Notes: a model not told the origin generated them from the sequence alone. A stretch of 64,000 nucleotides of DNA from Chrysomallon squamiferum (GCA_012295275.1 CM022679.1:26998483-27062482), one strand, 5' to 3'; shown: positions 12,088 to 29,691, counted from the stretch's first letter. Program-made: numbers and translations.

Positions 12088-12347
12088 CAGTCATGGGAAA
12101 ACTGTGGCCCGCCTAATTTCACAAGGAAAATAACGTTAATCCAAATTTTATAAAATGAGTCTATTTTGTGTCTACTAATATACTAAAACACATGTAATTT
12201 TTGGATTATGACAGTTCCTGAAGTAAATGAAAATGAAAAATTTCTTAAAATAAACTTTACGTAAAAACACAAAATTGCCTGCGGCCCGCCTGAGGCTCAG
12301 CCTTGACTCATGTGGCCTGCTTCCCGAAAAAAGGTTGCCCATGCCTG
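12088..12347. mobile_element. hAT-type MITE (non-autonomous DNA transposon)
   Basis: The 260-bp element begins CAGTCATGGGAAAACTG and ends with the inverse of CAGGCATGGGCAACC. Both inner ends carry GGCCCGCC/GCGGCCCGCC and TGGCCTGC stretches typical of hAT MITE ends in many animals. The right flank ATCTAAAC fits the hAT 8-bp target pattern nTCTAnAn. The left flank CTCTAAAAAC matches it if two A's were gained. No transposase is encoded. Confidence 0.7.
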
Positions 12348-15424
<3,077 letters not shown>

Positions 15425-15461
15425 TAGAAATAAATTGCCTGAGTTAGTTTATTAATTATTT

Positions 15462-15835
15462 ACAACGTTGTCATAAAAGCATATTAACATTTTCAGAGTA
15501 ACCTGAACTAGGATCATTCGGTGTCAATATCACTGTCATAAAACTGTATAAACTTTTTCAGTTCACTCTGCAGTAGATTCATTCAGTATTCATACAAGTG
15601 TCGTAAAACTGTATCAACTTTTTTCAAAGCAATCTCAAGCAGATTCATTCAATAATAATGCCAGTGTCGTAAAAAGTATTAACTTTTCAAAGCAGTCTAA
15701 AGAAGATTCATTTATTATTAAGACCATTGTTATTAAAATGTATTAACATTTTCACTACAGCCAAAAGAAAATTCATTAGATACAGAGCCCATTGTCGTAA
15801 AAATGTATTAAGATTTTCATTGCAATGTTAAGTTT
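15462..15835 (+). repeat. Decayed ~65-bp tandem array, about five copies
   Basis: Units share TGTCGTAAAA, GTATTAACTTTTC and CAGATTCATTCA-like blocks, diverged between copies. The array starts about 75 bases after the donor of the first kinase exon. No exon sequence is copied here. Confidence 0.55.
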
Positions 15836-16077
15836 GCTTAGAAGCACACTGGCCCAATGATAAAGAGTTCATTTGAGTCTCTTTGCAAATCTCTACCTGC
15901 ATTCTGTGGGCAATTTCCTTTTCCAGCCAGAACCTCAAATATGATTTATCCATAGCCATGGGTGGTGCTTTTCTATATGTTAAATGTTGTGTTTCTTTGT
16001 TCAGCCTGTGTTACTTATGTATGAATGGACTGTTTCCTTTCTTAAGAACATTACATTAAAAAACAAAAACAAAAAGG

Positions 16078-16110
<33 letters not shown>
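15836..16110 (-). mobile_element. SINE-like insertion, decayed
   Basis: The first ~70 bases (AAGCACACTGGCCCAATGAT, AAAGAGTTC) look like a decayed tRNA-derived head. They are followed by a CCTTTTCCAGCCAGAACCTC stretch that resembles the inverse of the molluscan GAACGAGAAATAG SINE tail, and by GGTGCTTTTCTATATGTTAA. The element ends with an ATTACATTAAAA motif and poly-A at 16079-16110. Its orientation is uncertain because parts point both ways. Confidence 0.4.
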
Positions 16111-16112
<2 letters not shown>

Positions 16113-16779
16113 CGATACCTAATAATGGATAACTCATAACCATTAACGTAACATTATATTGTTTGATCTAAGCAAATAGTCATTCATTCACTGAAATATA
16201 TTCATCAAATATTAATAATGTTTTCACAGAGATGTTCGAAGGTTTCATTATAACCTGTATCGGACATTCAGTATTGTTGAACATAATTGTTCTTTTTCAC
16301 TCAAATGATTTTTTAAATACAATGATTAACTCAAGAATGTACCTATATATTCATTGTTCAAGTTGACTGATTGCAAACTGTAGTAATAAATTACAAAAAC
16401 AAAGAGTATTGATTAAAATAAAATGACACATCCATCTCTATTTAGTTATTTAGTTTTGCTTGTAGCTGACAGTTTCATTTTTAAAATACAGATATGTTTG
16501 TGGAAAGATAGGCTAAATAATCTGTAGAGTATTTGTATTTATTTATTTCTCAAAATCAATCTTTGATAATTATCAATAACATAATAAGTCTGAAAATTGT
16601 TATATAATTTTTAGTGATTTTATTTATCTTACCTCTTCATTATATATTTTGCCTAAAATTATATTTTGAAACTAAATATTTTCTCATTGTTTACAATCTT
16701 CAAAAGTCTCTCTGCCTGACAGTGTGTCAGTACTTGTTGTTTTAAAATATTTTAATTTGTGTTTTTGTTTATTTATTTA

Positions 16780-16811
<32 letters not shown>

Positions 16812-17947
16812 TGAATAGTAGATAATGAATAAACCACACACAGATATTTGTATATATACATGTCTGTGTTTTTGTTTATTCATACATGTTAATGCATGAA
16901 CATGTTTTATTTAATGTTTATTTTATACATTCCAGAATTCCATCTGTTTTATAACTATATCTGGTTACTAATTAATTTTGTTGTCAGAGTTCTTAATCAG
17001 AAATTAATTTACGTAATTCTGTATAAATAGCTAAAGATAATTCTCAGTTATTTATCACCACCATGGGTATATAAATATGTATAAAATTAATTCCTTTTCA
17101 TTAAACACACCCACATGTTTATTCACTGCCTTTATATTATATAGTTTATTTATTGTAACTGTATATCATATCAAACACAAAATCTTTTGTAAAAGCTTGA
17201 AGAATATTTTTTCTATGCTGCATGTTGTTACTCGTATCTCAAAATTAATGGATTTGCATGCACATAAATTTATTTGGCTTTAAATAAACTTTTTTTTACT
17301 ACCTTTTTTTTTTTTTTCTTTTTCTTTCATCTTTTTTTTTTTTTTAATACCTGTCTTGAGTTGTACATTTTAATGAGTTCATACTGAACTGGCCACATAT
17401 ATCACCAGTGTTGGAACTTTACACGTTTGATGTGTGTGTGTCATTGTTGTGAGCCGTTATATAAGTGGATGACTAAGCACCGACAATAATAAATCTTATC
17501 ACGAGTGTTGTAACAGTACTTTTGTTAAAGTATCTGTACACAAAATAGAGACCCCCCAAAAAATTCAAGCCAAACAAAAATGGTAAAAATACTCAATATA
17601 TTTAAAAAACACTTTGTGAAATATGGTTTTTGATTAATTTAATTTAATTTAGGTGAAAATAATGTATTAAAAAAAAAAATTAAAAAAAAAAAATAAGTAA
17701 ATTAAAAAAAAAAAAAATAATAATAATAAAAAAATAAAATAAATAACAATAATAAAATTGTGTGTACACACTTTATGGTATATGTCTGTTTTTGGATATA
17801 TATGTGTGTTTCTCTGTATGCAAGTGTGCATGCATATGTATGTGTATTTCTACTGATACAAAAAGTTGTATATATTCTGATATTATTCTCAACTGATAAT
17901 TATTAATCTTCTAAAAAGGCCAGATAAAACTACATACACATGCATGT

Positions 17948-18001
<54 letters not shown>

Positions 18002-18553
18002 TTTACTGGCATGAGAAGTTTCTATTAAATTTGTGTCAGACAAATTTGGTTCAGTTGACTGTGTAAGTTGTAACATTAAATTTTCAGAATGCTGGATTAA
18101 ACAAAAATTTTAATAATCAAATATTATAATAATAAAACAACCCAAAAAGCTAAACAATTGTAGAGAGATTACATTTTCCTCTTTTTTGATATTTTATACA
18201 ACAGAAAATATTCCAGATAGTTACTGCTTTGAATGATTCTTATTCTTATTCTTATTCTTATTTTTATTTTTTAATTATTTAAAATAAGACATATTTTCAA
18301 TATGATATTTTCTTTTCAAAAGAAGTAAAACTCAGCAACCATACATACACATCAATAAATTTGGTACTGTATTGTTATATATTATTATTAATATAGATTA
18401 AAAACAAATTGATCAACTGATATAACATATATATATATATATATATTTGTATAAGTGTGTATATATGTATGTATATGAATATATATATATATATATAAGT
18501 GTATATACACACACATACATTTTGAAATTTGAAATGCTGAAATAAAAATTTAG

Positions 18554-18593
<40 letters not shown>

Positions 18594-18619
18594 TGAAAAT
18601 AAAATAAAATAAATAAGTA

Positions 18620-18668
<49 letters not shown>

Positions 18669-19464
18669 TTGAGTAGTGATTCTGTTGATGAGGATGTCCA
18701 ATCACTGGTAGTCAAGTGTTATGTTTCTGTTTACAGCACTGGGGCAACACCACAGAAGCACAGCCAAATCTTTATCTGTTAAAACTCTTTACAAAACAAC
18801 TTGGTTCCTTAATCAACCCACTTACTCACCACCAGTTCATTGTGTTACCCAAGATATGCTTTGTTGCTTCCTCGTCAGTTTATTAGTCTTGGGGGTGTTA
18901 AATTACTGCTTTATTTATCATAACCTTTTACCCGGGCCACAGATGGAAACAGTCCATTCTGCTCTACAACACTCCTTGATTAGATATTTGTGCAAAGAAT
19001 TAGCAGTAGATTGTATCAAAAAGAGATTTCATGTCTCTGTGATAAGAGGCTTGGTGTGTTAAACAAGCACCGAAGTGAGAGATTAACTCAGTTGTGTACA
19101 TAACAGCTAGTAACAGTTACACAAGTCTGAAGAGTACTTAACAAAAAACCCAATAAACCTGTTTCTGTGGTCAGTGGCAAGTGTCAGTAGAACTGGACTG
19201 ATATTTCTTTTGTTGTTGTTGTTGTTGTTGTTGTTATTATTATTACTGCTATTGCTACTATAACAGCAATAACTATAACTACTACTACTACTACTGATAT
19301 GACTACCATTACTACTACCATTACAACAACAACTACTACTATAACTACGTTTGTTATTGTAACTACATTTATTACTATTACTGCTGCTGCTGCTACTACT
19401 ACTATTACTATTACTATTACTATTACTATTACTATTACTATTGTTATTGTTATTGTTATTGTTA

Positions 19465-19499
<35 letters not shown>

Positions 19500-20627
19500 T
19501 TAACAAGAAAAACATTCTTTCTTTTTCTTCAGAAACATAAATGTATTTTATATATTGCATCAGCCATTTCAGTTTGAAACATTACCAATGCATCATAGCT
19601 TGATTTGAAACACAACAGCATTTCAGCAACACCTCCTCTGTTTGTGCATATATGTAACATTATTAAATACAGTTTGAACCAAAACAGTATAATAATAAAC
19701 ACTACTGAACACCATACAAGAGCATTTTATATTTGACCTGATGTTTTTGTGGATTAAATACAGTTTAAAACATAGTTATACAGTAATATACAACATTTTT
19801 GTTTATGAGTAATATATGAAACATACTAAATATATTGTTATGTAATATATGTAGGCTATAACATTTTTGGGCTTTTTGCCCAATTGTAACAACATTTACA
19901 ATTACAAAGTTCTTAATCAGTTGTTGCATGCCTGTTAATGCACACCATTCAATATTTTTAATCAATTATTTTTAATGTAATTATTTCATCCTTTATGTTA
20001 CACTGGAGGTGAATTTTAGTATTTAAAAAACCAAAAACAACAATTATAAAATAAAATAAAATATACTTGTTTCTGAGTTTTCAGTTGACTTTGGCTCTAA
20101 CTGATTTAGACTTAGACTAGGGTAAATATTTTTGTAATGGCCGCACACATCAACACATTATTTTATGAACATGTCATATAGCCTGATTAATAGTACAGAT
20201 AGATGATATAAGTATTTATAAGTATCTGTTTTCAAAGGATATTCAGGATTTCAGAAAATGGGTTGGGCAAATTATTGTTGTGGTGACCAGTTTTATATAT
20301 ATAGTTAATAATAACAACTGGAAACAAATGAGATAGACAACAATGAGTTAAACATATGTGTATCAGCTTTTTTGTCTGTGTGTGCTTATGTGTATGTGTG
20401 TGTGCAAAGAAAAAAATATTTTTAATTCAAAACTTTGTAATCCCTTCAAAATTATATTATAAAATATATACAGAAAATGAGATATATACACCTTTCCAAA
20501 GAAATGAAAGTAACATGTCTTTATATATTTATGTAAGTTCTAACATATATTTGTAATTTTATTTAAACTGGTGATTAACACCTATGTATGTGTGTTTAAA
20601 AAGTAAATGTTTTTCTTTTATATGTGC

Positions 20628-20674
<47 letters not shown>

Positions 20675-20712
20675 TGTGTGTGTATTTTATTAATATATTT
20701 TCTGTGTTGTAG
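16111..20712. other. Large CDKL2 intron
   Basis: Mostly AT-rich sequence without coding signal. Simple repeats: (ATT)n at 16786-16811, (AC)n at 17948-17999, (AT)n and (AAT)n blocks at 18429-18660, long mixed trinucleotide tracts at 19209-19500, and (TG)n at 20630-20683, which ends ~30 bases before the next acceptor. Confidence 0.6.
18690..19200. other. Unidentified GC-richer island within the intron
   Basis: About 500 bases with far more balanced composition than the flanks, including a 113-codon open frame on the + strand (18721-19062). The translation has no motif I recognise, no bordering splice signals fit the CDKL2 phase, and CDKL2 is complete without it. An old dispersed repeat is the likeliest explanation. 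Confidence 0.3.
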
Positions 20713-20907
20713 CAACTTCGACACGACCATCTTGTGAACCTGATAGAAGTATTCCGCAGGAAAAAAAGACTTTATCTTGTGTTTGAGTTTGTTGACCACA
20801 CTGTGTTAGATGAGTTAGAAAAGTGCCCTAATGGACTTGATGAAAACACATGTAGAAAAATTTTGTGGCAAGTCCTCAAAGGAATCGAATTCTGCCACTT
20901 ACATAAT
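20713..20907 (+). CDS. CDKL2: CDKL2 kinase exon 2 (N-lobe/hinge)
   Basis: Acceptor gttgtag, donor gtgagt; 195 bases, phase 0 to 0, residues 57-121. It contains [20 protein letters not shown], then the hinge [16 protein letters not shown], and ends [17 protein letters not shown] separates it from CDKL1, which has a Cys in place of the Val. Confidence 0.96.
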
Positions 20908-21239
20908 GTGAGTTGGTTCATCTTTCCTTTATCGTCTTTGTAATATTGTGTTATTATCACTGCATGTTAAACATCTCCATGTTTGTTTATGTTTATGTCT
21001 GTATTAGTGTGTGTGTCTGTGTGTGCCATTATTTGTATGTGTGTGATTCTAATTACGTTCACACATTTTAAAGATAATTTATATTCTTTAAAAACAAAAA
21101 AAGTAAAGTAATCTGATTTATTGTTATTCACTGCATGTACAACAACTTCAAAACACAAAAAACAAAAACGTAATTTTTCCATTATACTGAATTTTATTTT
21201 TTTTGTTATATTATTATTATTATTATTATTATTATTTAA

Positions 21240-21440
<201 letters not shown>

Positions 21441-21561
21441 TAAATACAATAATAACAATTAATTTTTTAAAAGGTAAAGATATACTGCATAATATAATTT
21501 CAGTTTTTTGATTCATTTTATACATACATCATTTTATCTCTATCTATCTCTCTGTCGGTCG

Positions 21562-21607
<46 letters not shown>

Positions 21608-22539
21608 TTACTCTTACATTATTAATTTATTTTCTATTATTGGCTGTTGGACATTGTATTTTTTTTTTTTTTTTTTAAGAAAGGTAATTTAAAATTGTTT
21701 CATTATGTTTAGTGCTGGATAGATAATTTAAAATAACTAATCTAATTATGAATATTTTGCATTGGTAAAAAATTTAAAAATTTAAATTAAAAAAAAAAAG
21801 AAAAAAAAAAATCCTTAAAGAAAATCCAATAATTCTTAACACAACACATCTTTTGTTATGCACATTCTCACTACCAAGACAGCACATACAAGGCTTTTTA
21901 TATTACAAATTATGAGTCTCTAGTTGGAACATGAAATCAGTATGGCATTGCAGGAATACAGTCTTAGAACAACTATGCATTAGAGTGGGTTTTTTTCACT
22001 GGATCTTACCACTAGAAATTTAACAGATCGTTTTGGAAAAGTTGTAAACAAATAAAAAATTTAGCAGTTAGATTAATTACTGGTGCGTCTTCTTTTCCAA
22101 CCTCATCACTCAGAGGCCTTAAAGCTTCATACTGAATAATTAAACAAGTCAATAAGCTAATAAAAGAAATAAAATATTTTAGTGCCAGTTTACTTCACTT
22201 CAGCTGCTAGGCATTAACAGGCTAGTTTTGGCTTGTATCTTTCTGAACAGAACTTGAACAGAACTTTGGGTATGCAGGTTGAACTCTCATTTAGTTGATA
22301 TAATAAATTATTTCCCATTCTGGATATTATAAACACAAACCTGTTGTATATAAAAAACATGGTATCTTTATCTGTTTATTTTCTGGTGATTTCTGTAGTT
22401 GTTCATGGTATTTCTGTTGTATCTTATAATTTCTAGAACTATTATAGTATTATTTATTATATTTTATCCTGAATTCTAGAACTCTTTGCTGTATATATTT
22501 TTTTTTTTTTTATATCTTATTACTTTTTGAACTGTAGAT

Positions 22540-23830
<1,291 letters not shown>

Positions 23831-24172
23831 TAATGTTTTGAAATTTTGCCCTAACCATACAATTTAGAATGGTGTCATTTTGAAATATATTTTTCTACAA
23901 CTGATGCTTTTTAATATATTTTTTCCCAGTCAAGTTAATCTTAGCTGTATAATATATTTTCTTCCCAGTCCAGATAATCTATATTCCTCTAGTTTTGATA
24001 AAAAAAAAATTCAGTTCAAATAATTCAAGTAGATTTTTCCCACATGATTTTCCAATCCATGCAGTTGATATTAGTGTAAGTTTTGAAATAAATGTAAGTT
24101 TTATGAGTTACAATGTAATTATTATTTCTGAAACTGTTGTTTTGGAGTTTAAATTTGTTTTTCCCAATCCAG

Positions 24173-24312
24173 GTAACCTAACACCACGTCATCGAGAAGT
24201 GTTTTTACGCAATCCACTCTTTATTGGGATGAGGCTGCCAGAAGTCCGAGAAATAGTCCCGCTAGAAAAAAAATTTCACCGAATCTCATCCTGGTCATTA
24301 GATCTCATGAAG
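24173..24312 (+). CDS. CDKL2: CDKL2 kinase exon 5
   Basis: Acceptor ccaatccag, donor gtaaaa; 140 bases, phase 1 to 0. It encodes NLTPRHREVFLRNPLFIGMR, then LPEVREIVPLEKKF, matching the CDKL2 stretch with LIPRHQ and RLPEIKEREPLE. The intron before it has weak copies of the acceptor: TTCCCAGTCAAGTTAATCTT near 23924 and TTCCCAGTCCAGATAATCT near 23964, against the true TTCCCAATCCAG/GTAACCT. Confidence 0.95.
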
Positions 24313-24659
24313 GTAAAATGTCTGGGTGCTTGTGGAAGTGTGAAATATTTGTTTAATGACACAGCAGTCATCAAGTGTAATATTATTTACAATTTTTAAT
24401 AATTTTTGTAAGTGATGATATTGGAAAAGGAAATCAAAGATTTATTTCACATGAGCAAGAAATATATATATATATATTTACCATTTATAATTCAGTATAA
24501 AAATTGGTCAGATTATTTGGTCAAATGATAACGTCAAAATTTTAAAAAACACTGCCGAAACATTTATCTAATTAAAAATGTATCTGATTCAAAAATTAAA
24601 TATATATACACATAACTGTTGCAGGTTCTTTTTAAAATAACTGTGTTTGTTTTGTACAG

Positions 24660-24896
24660 CAATGTCTGAGGCTGGATCCTGATCTGAGACCAACATGCTC
24701 GGAGTTGATCTTACACGATTTTTTTATGAGGGAGGGATTTTCTTCACGCTTTAGTCACGAGCTGAAACAGAAGATTCACAAAGAGTACCACGAGAGTCCA
24801 CTGACGAAAAACAGCAGCCAGTGGGAAAACACAATCACGGAGAGCTCCGAGTCCAAAACTAACCTGAAGAAGAAGAAGAAAGTCGAATCTAAGGAG
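24660..24896 (+). CDS. CDKL2: CDKL2 exon 6 (end of kinase domain, basic tail start)
   Basis: Acceptor tttgtacag, donor gtaaag; 237 bases, phase 0 to 0. It begins QCLRLDPDLRPTCSELILHD and continues FF, completing the C-lobe with the RPTCSEL subdomain XI Arg. A low-complexity Ser- and Lys-rich tail follows. A second phase-0 donor after ATAAAG at 24932 would add twelve residues (VKEKEKEKKSIK); GTAAAG looks the better donor. Alternative use of both is possible. Confidence 0.9.
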
Positions 24897-25024
24897 GTAA
24901 AGGAGAAGGAGAAAGAAAAAAAGTCTATAAAGGTCATTTCAGTTTTGGTGCTCGCAGCACACGTTTATTTAAACCCCGAGACTGCACCGTGTATAGAGTG
25001 ACTGACACCAGCGTGGTAACCTCA

Positions 25025-25560
25025 CCCTGATTAATACTTTATGTTAATTAATACCTCCTTAATTAGCATATCCAGTTTCAATTAATACCTCCTTCTTAAT
25101 TAACATCTCCGATTTTAATTAATACCTCCTTCTTAATTAGCATCTCAGATTTTAATTAATGCCTCCTTCTTAATTAACATTTCCGATTTTAGTTAATATT
25201 TCCTTCTTACATAATACCTCCAGTCTTCATTAATACCTCCAATCTTAATTAATACCTCTGATCCTTATTAATGTCAAAAATGTTAATTAATATCTCCCAT
25301 TGTAATTAATGCTTCCACTTCTAATACCTCCATTTTAAATTAATACTACCTTCTTGATTAATAACTAAATACTAATTACTGCTTCCAATTTATTAATATT
25401 TCCATCTTACATATTATGTCCAGTCTTAATTATTACATTCATGTTAACAGATATTTCCATTTTTAATTAATATCACAATCTTAATTAATATTTTCAATCT
25501 TAATTAATACCTCCTCCTTAATTAATAAATGTCCCATCTTACATTTCTCCAGTCTGTATT
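25025..25560 (+). repeat. Decayed ~36-bp tandem array
   Basis: Units share TTAATTAATACCTCCTTCTT and ATCTCCGATTTT-like blocks; about a dozen diverging copies lie in the intron about 130 bases after exon 6. No splice site is included in the unit. Confidence 0.7.
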
Positions 25561-26379
25561 ATTTCTTCCATTTTTAATCTGATGTAACCTTTGTTAGAAT
25601 GTCTTTCTCCTGCATATATCTTTGGTATCAAATTATTTCTTTGTTTGATTTAATTTTTAATTTAAAAAAAAAAATTTTGATTGTTCTTTTAACACAATTA
25701 TTTCTTTATAAATTAACACACAAAATATAACTAACAACACTGTTATAGGTTCTGATGTTGCTAACAAACTAACCATCCATTTTATTATACTAACGCACGA
25801 TATAGAGATTATCTTCAGTTTGATACATATCAAATATATATGATGATATATATGATACTAACATTAGTAACTAACATACCACCATATGTGCATTTTAATT
25901 TTAATGTTTTCTAATTTGTTAGTAATTAGTTATGCTACAGATTTTTTCATTGTTTAATCTACGTTTGTACCCATCAGATTTACACAGAAGTTTAAAATAA
26001 AACGTAATTTCTCTTTGATTCTGTTCATTATTCTGAGTTGAAGATGTGATCATTGAAATAATAATAATCTGGATTAAAAAAAGTTCTAAATATAAAACAA
26101 AAACAAACGGGTCAAATTGTGACTGAGATTTGTGATAATTGAAGTAGTTGTTAAGAATATTTTTGTATTTTCTGATTTATTTTAAAAAGTAAAAAGTATA
26201 AATTAAATAAATAAATAAATAAATAGATAAAAGTTTTGTTTTTAAAAAGTAGTTTCTTTTTAACTGTTAATTTGTTACATTACAACAGGACAACAATGTG
26301 TAAAATGAATTATAGTAGATGCTGTTTTCGGGTTTAAAGCCTAAGTATCAGAAATCAAATAAAAGCAATTGCATTGCAG
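25561..26379. other. CDKL2 intron, nothing recognised
   Basis: AT-rich intron sequence with an (AAAT)n run near 26203-26226. It ends at the acceptor GCATTGCAG. Confidence 0.5.
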
Positions 26380-26747
26380 GAACTGAAAGAAAACAGCTCC
26401 GACAAAGCGGTGAAAAAGAAACCGTCAGACACCGACAAGTCCGTGAAGAAAACTCCGTCAGTCTCCAACAGCCAGTCGGTGACTCTTCCACCAGCAGGGG
26501 GCGCTTCGAGCAAGATGGTCGTTGTGCCAACGCATGCGTCTGACGACTCTGAGGAAACCGAGGAAAAAGAAAAAGATGCTGAGAAAGAGAAAGAGAAAGA
26601 GAAAGAGGACGAGAAAGAATACGCCAACAACAGCAGCATACCACCCATCAATCCAGGAGGGCAGACGGTATCGTCTAGCATCCCACCAATTAGTTCCTGT
26701 AGTCAAGCTGTCTCTTCCACGAGTTTGGCCATGCCATCCGTAGGAAG
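26380..26747 (+). CDS. CDKL2: CDKL2 exon 7 (disordered charged tail)
   Basis: Acceptor gcattgcag, donor gtaagt; 368 bases, phase 0 to 2. The encoded tail is low in complexity: a Lys/Ser/Asp-rich start, then a run of alternating Glu/Lys (about 26560-26620), then a Ser/Pro/Ile-rich part repeating SSIPPI. The tail of CDKL2 is poorly conserved, so identity here rests on phase and position. Composition is much less AT-rich than the introns, which supports coding. Confidence 0.85.
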
Positions 26748-26867
26748 GTAAGTCTCTCCTTGTTTTGAAATTCTGCCTTTCATAAGTGGAAGTTCACTTG
26801 AGTTTCTGTTATTGGTTATTGTCAGTGAATGTTTCTTGTGTACGTGTGCACATTTTTTTTTTAAATA

Positions 26868-26930
26868 TTACAGCATGTGCCACAGAGCCTTTGATACACA
26901 AGTTGTGAAGCACTGGCTAGAATGGGGAAA
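26868..26930 (+). mobile_element. SINE tail fragment
   Basis: GCATGTGCCACAGAGCCTTT, GATACACAAG and GAAGCACTGGCTAGAATGGG follow closely the order of the molluscan tRNA-SINE tail (CATACCACGGCCTTTGATA, CCAGT, GTGCACTGGCTGGAACG). Only ~60 bp remains. It matches the island at 4186-4290 in the same order. Confidence 0.5.
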
Positions 26931-29691
26931 AAAAAAAAAAAGTCCACTGCTGAATATGTGATGTTGCTTAATGCTAGTTAAAATTTTTATTTTTGTTTTT
27001 ATTTTGTTGTCTAGGAAACAGGAGTTTTTGTCTTCATTAATGTTTATGATAGAATGTTCAAAAGCAAAAATTTCTATTTTTTAATGTTTAGAAATTAACT
27101 TTTGATATGATCTAGGTGGAAGAGTATAATTTTTTTTTAGAAATTTCAGTGGTTGGATAAACTAAATAATGAAAGCATATTATTTTATTTTATCATTAAT
27201 CTTAAAAAAAAAAAATAATAATAAAATAAAATAAATAAAAATGTTTTTTGAGTAACAGAATAATTAACTATCATAGTGGTTGGTTGGCTTTAGGATTTTT
27301 GGATATCCAAGCAAATCTTTAAATCTATCAACACTCGAGAATCTAGTAAGAACATTTGACCAACTATGATGAAAAAAAAACAACCATAACAACAGCAAGC
27401 AATATCTATAACTTTGTTAATTTGTTTTTTGTTTCATTTTATCTCTGTTTAAATCGATAATAATTTAATTCGGTGTATATTTAATGTTGATTTGTTCTTG
27501 TTTATCAATTTACAAAATTATCTTTCAGAATACCTGCATTACTCAGTTTTTTAAGGTGAAAATACAGAGTGTTTTGATAGTACAAAAATATATATAGTAA
27601 TAAATAGATAGTGGCTCTCCCTTCCTTCATCACATATAATTATATATCTTCTAACATGTATATTCACATAATGGGACTGGTATATCAGCAAAATTGCTGT
27701 CTGCAGTGTACAATCTTTTACTGCTTATTTGTATATTGGACGTTTGCATCATAAACAATGTGTGTTCATACATGTACTCATTCTCTCTGTTTAATCATGA
27801 TGATTATATCTTTTCCCATTATTTGAAAAAGAAACTGTAGAATTAATTATATTCTCTCTGTCACAATTTGAATAAACTGTGCTTTTCTTTTGGGATTCTT
27901 TTGTATTCAAATAATGAACTAAATAAATTCCCTGTGTCCAAAATTAGGCCCTGAATATACTGCAAGTGCATTTTTGGTGTTTGTGTGTGTGTGTGTGTGT
28001 GTTAATTTATATACTCCAATAGTTTCCATTGCAAAAACTTGTGATTCTTGTTTCACAAGTACAAAAACTATTAGGAAACATTTAATTTGATGTAATTGTT
28101 TTAGTTAAACACCAATATTTGCTAATAATAAAGTACAACATCATAAAACAAGCTTACAAAAAAATGTTTTTGGTTTTTCTTCAAGATGTCAGATCATACA
28201 TACAAAAGTAAAATATCCCTGACAGACTGAGTAGGCAGCTTAGCAATAATTTACAAAGTCTTTTGAGTTTTACATTTTATGTATAGAATGATGTCTAAAA
28301 AAAAAAAAAAAAAAAATGTATTATTTTATATTTTATTATTTATCAGTGAAGGTTGGGAAGAAGACCTTTGATGTTTATAAAATATATATTTAGACTTTAC
28401 ACTTATAGGTCTTATATGGTTATAATTAATATCTCCTTTATTTTATAACATTATACAACAAGCAAAATTAAAAGATAAACTTGGTTTTGTCATTAATAAT
28501 ATTCAGAAATTATGAAATGAAAATAGTAAATAAAAAGCTAATTTTATTTTTATTTTGTTGTCTTGGAAACAGGAGTTTTTATCTTTATTAACTCTAGATT
28601 CAAAAATAATACATTATATTTGTTTATTTATTCAGAAGTTTATTATATTAAATGTTACCCTGGTAATTAAATATATATTATAGACTAGATAATGGACATC
28701 ATCAAAATTTGTATTTTTATGTTTTACTTTGAATACTTGGTGAAAATTCATTGTTTTCTTAGCTCATTTTAATATTTTTCAGAGTGTTTCTATGAAAAGG
28801 TATTTAAATTACTTTTATTTTTGTCACAACAGATGAAATAGTTGTTTATTTTTCAAATGTAACTGTGGGTTTTTTAAAATGTAAATGAGACTAAATTAAG
28901 ATTGAATTTTAGATATAACTTAGTTTCTACTTAAAAATATTATATTTTCAGTCTCAGAAATATGAAATATATTTGTCTTTATCTACCTTATGAATAATGC
29001 TATTACTATAAAAAAAATGCTATTTAATCCAGTTTAATTTATAAAATAATTAAATGCTTTAAATAAAATTTTAAAATTCCAAAATCTGTTGTGACAATTT
29101 TCAGTTTAGATGCTTGGTGGTAGAATTAAGCAAATTTAAAAAAAAAAAAAAAAAAATTAAAATTAAGAAAATTAAATTTTCCCTTATGTAGGCAGAAGAC
29201 ATCTTTGTTTTAATGTTAGGATATAGATAGCTAGCCACTAAACTGTTCTGTCCACTGCTTTCTTACTACATTTGCCTAACTCCTCAAATCTCTTCTAGTT
29301 TGTTTTTCAACTGAGAAAACAAATGAATAAATGTTAATACTTTTTCAGTATTTTTTATTGCTAATAATAGTATTATTATTATTATTTTTATTATTGTTAT
29401 TATTATTATATTTATTTATATACTATTTTCATTATTATTCTAATCAATTTCTTGATGATGATAACAATAACAATTATTATTATTTTTATTCTGATGATGA
29501 TGTTGATAATGCTGACGATGATAGCAATTTCAAATACTGATTTTATTGTCATCATTATTATTATTGTTATTATTATTATTAATGATATTACTGTTATTGA
29601 AATTATTATTATTGTTTATTGTTCATTAATTAATTAATTAATTTTCCTTTTAAGTAATAAATAAGAAATAAAAATTAAATGTTCATTTAAA
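26931..29691. other. CDKL2 intron, nothing recognised
   Basis: AT-rich intron with poly-A tracts (28298-28316, 29140-29156), (TG)n at 27984-28001, and (ATT)n/(GAT)n tracts at 29370-29640. Long open frames in the latter are artefacts of trinucleotide repeats. Confidence 0.55.

Noticed and set aside
18375-18715. Open frames with Tyr/Ile runs
   Set aside because: They translate (AT)n and (AAT)n tracts; no start context, splice signals or conserved motif.
19299-19577. Thr/Ile-rich open frame
   Set aside because: It is produced entirely by ACT/ATT trinucleotide repeats.
26348-26706. Minus-strand open frames opposite CDKL2 exon 7
   Set aside because: They are shadows of the charged repeat (Glu/Lys) coding sequence; the + strand has matching splice sites and phase.
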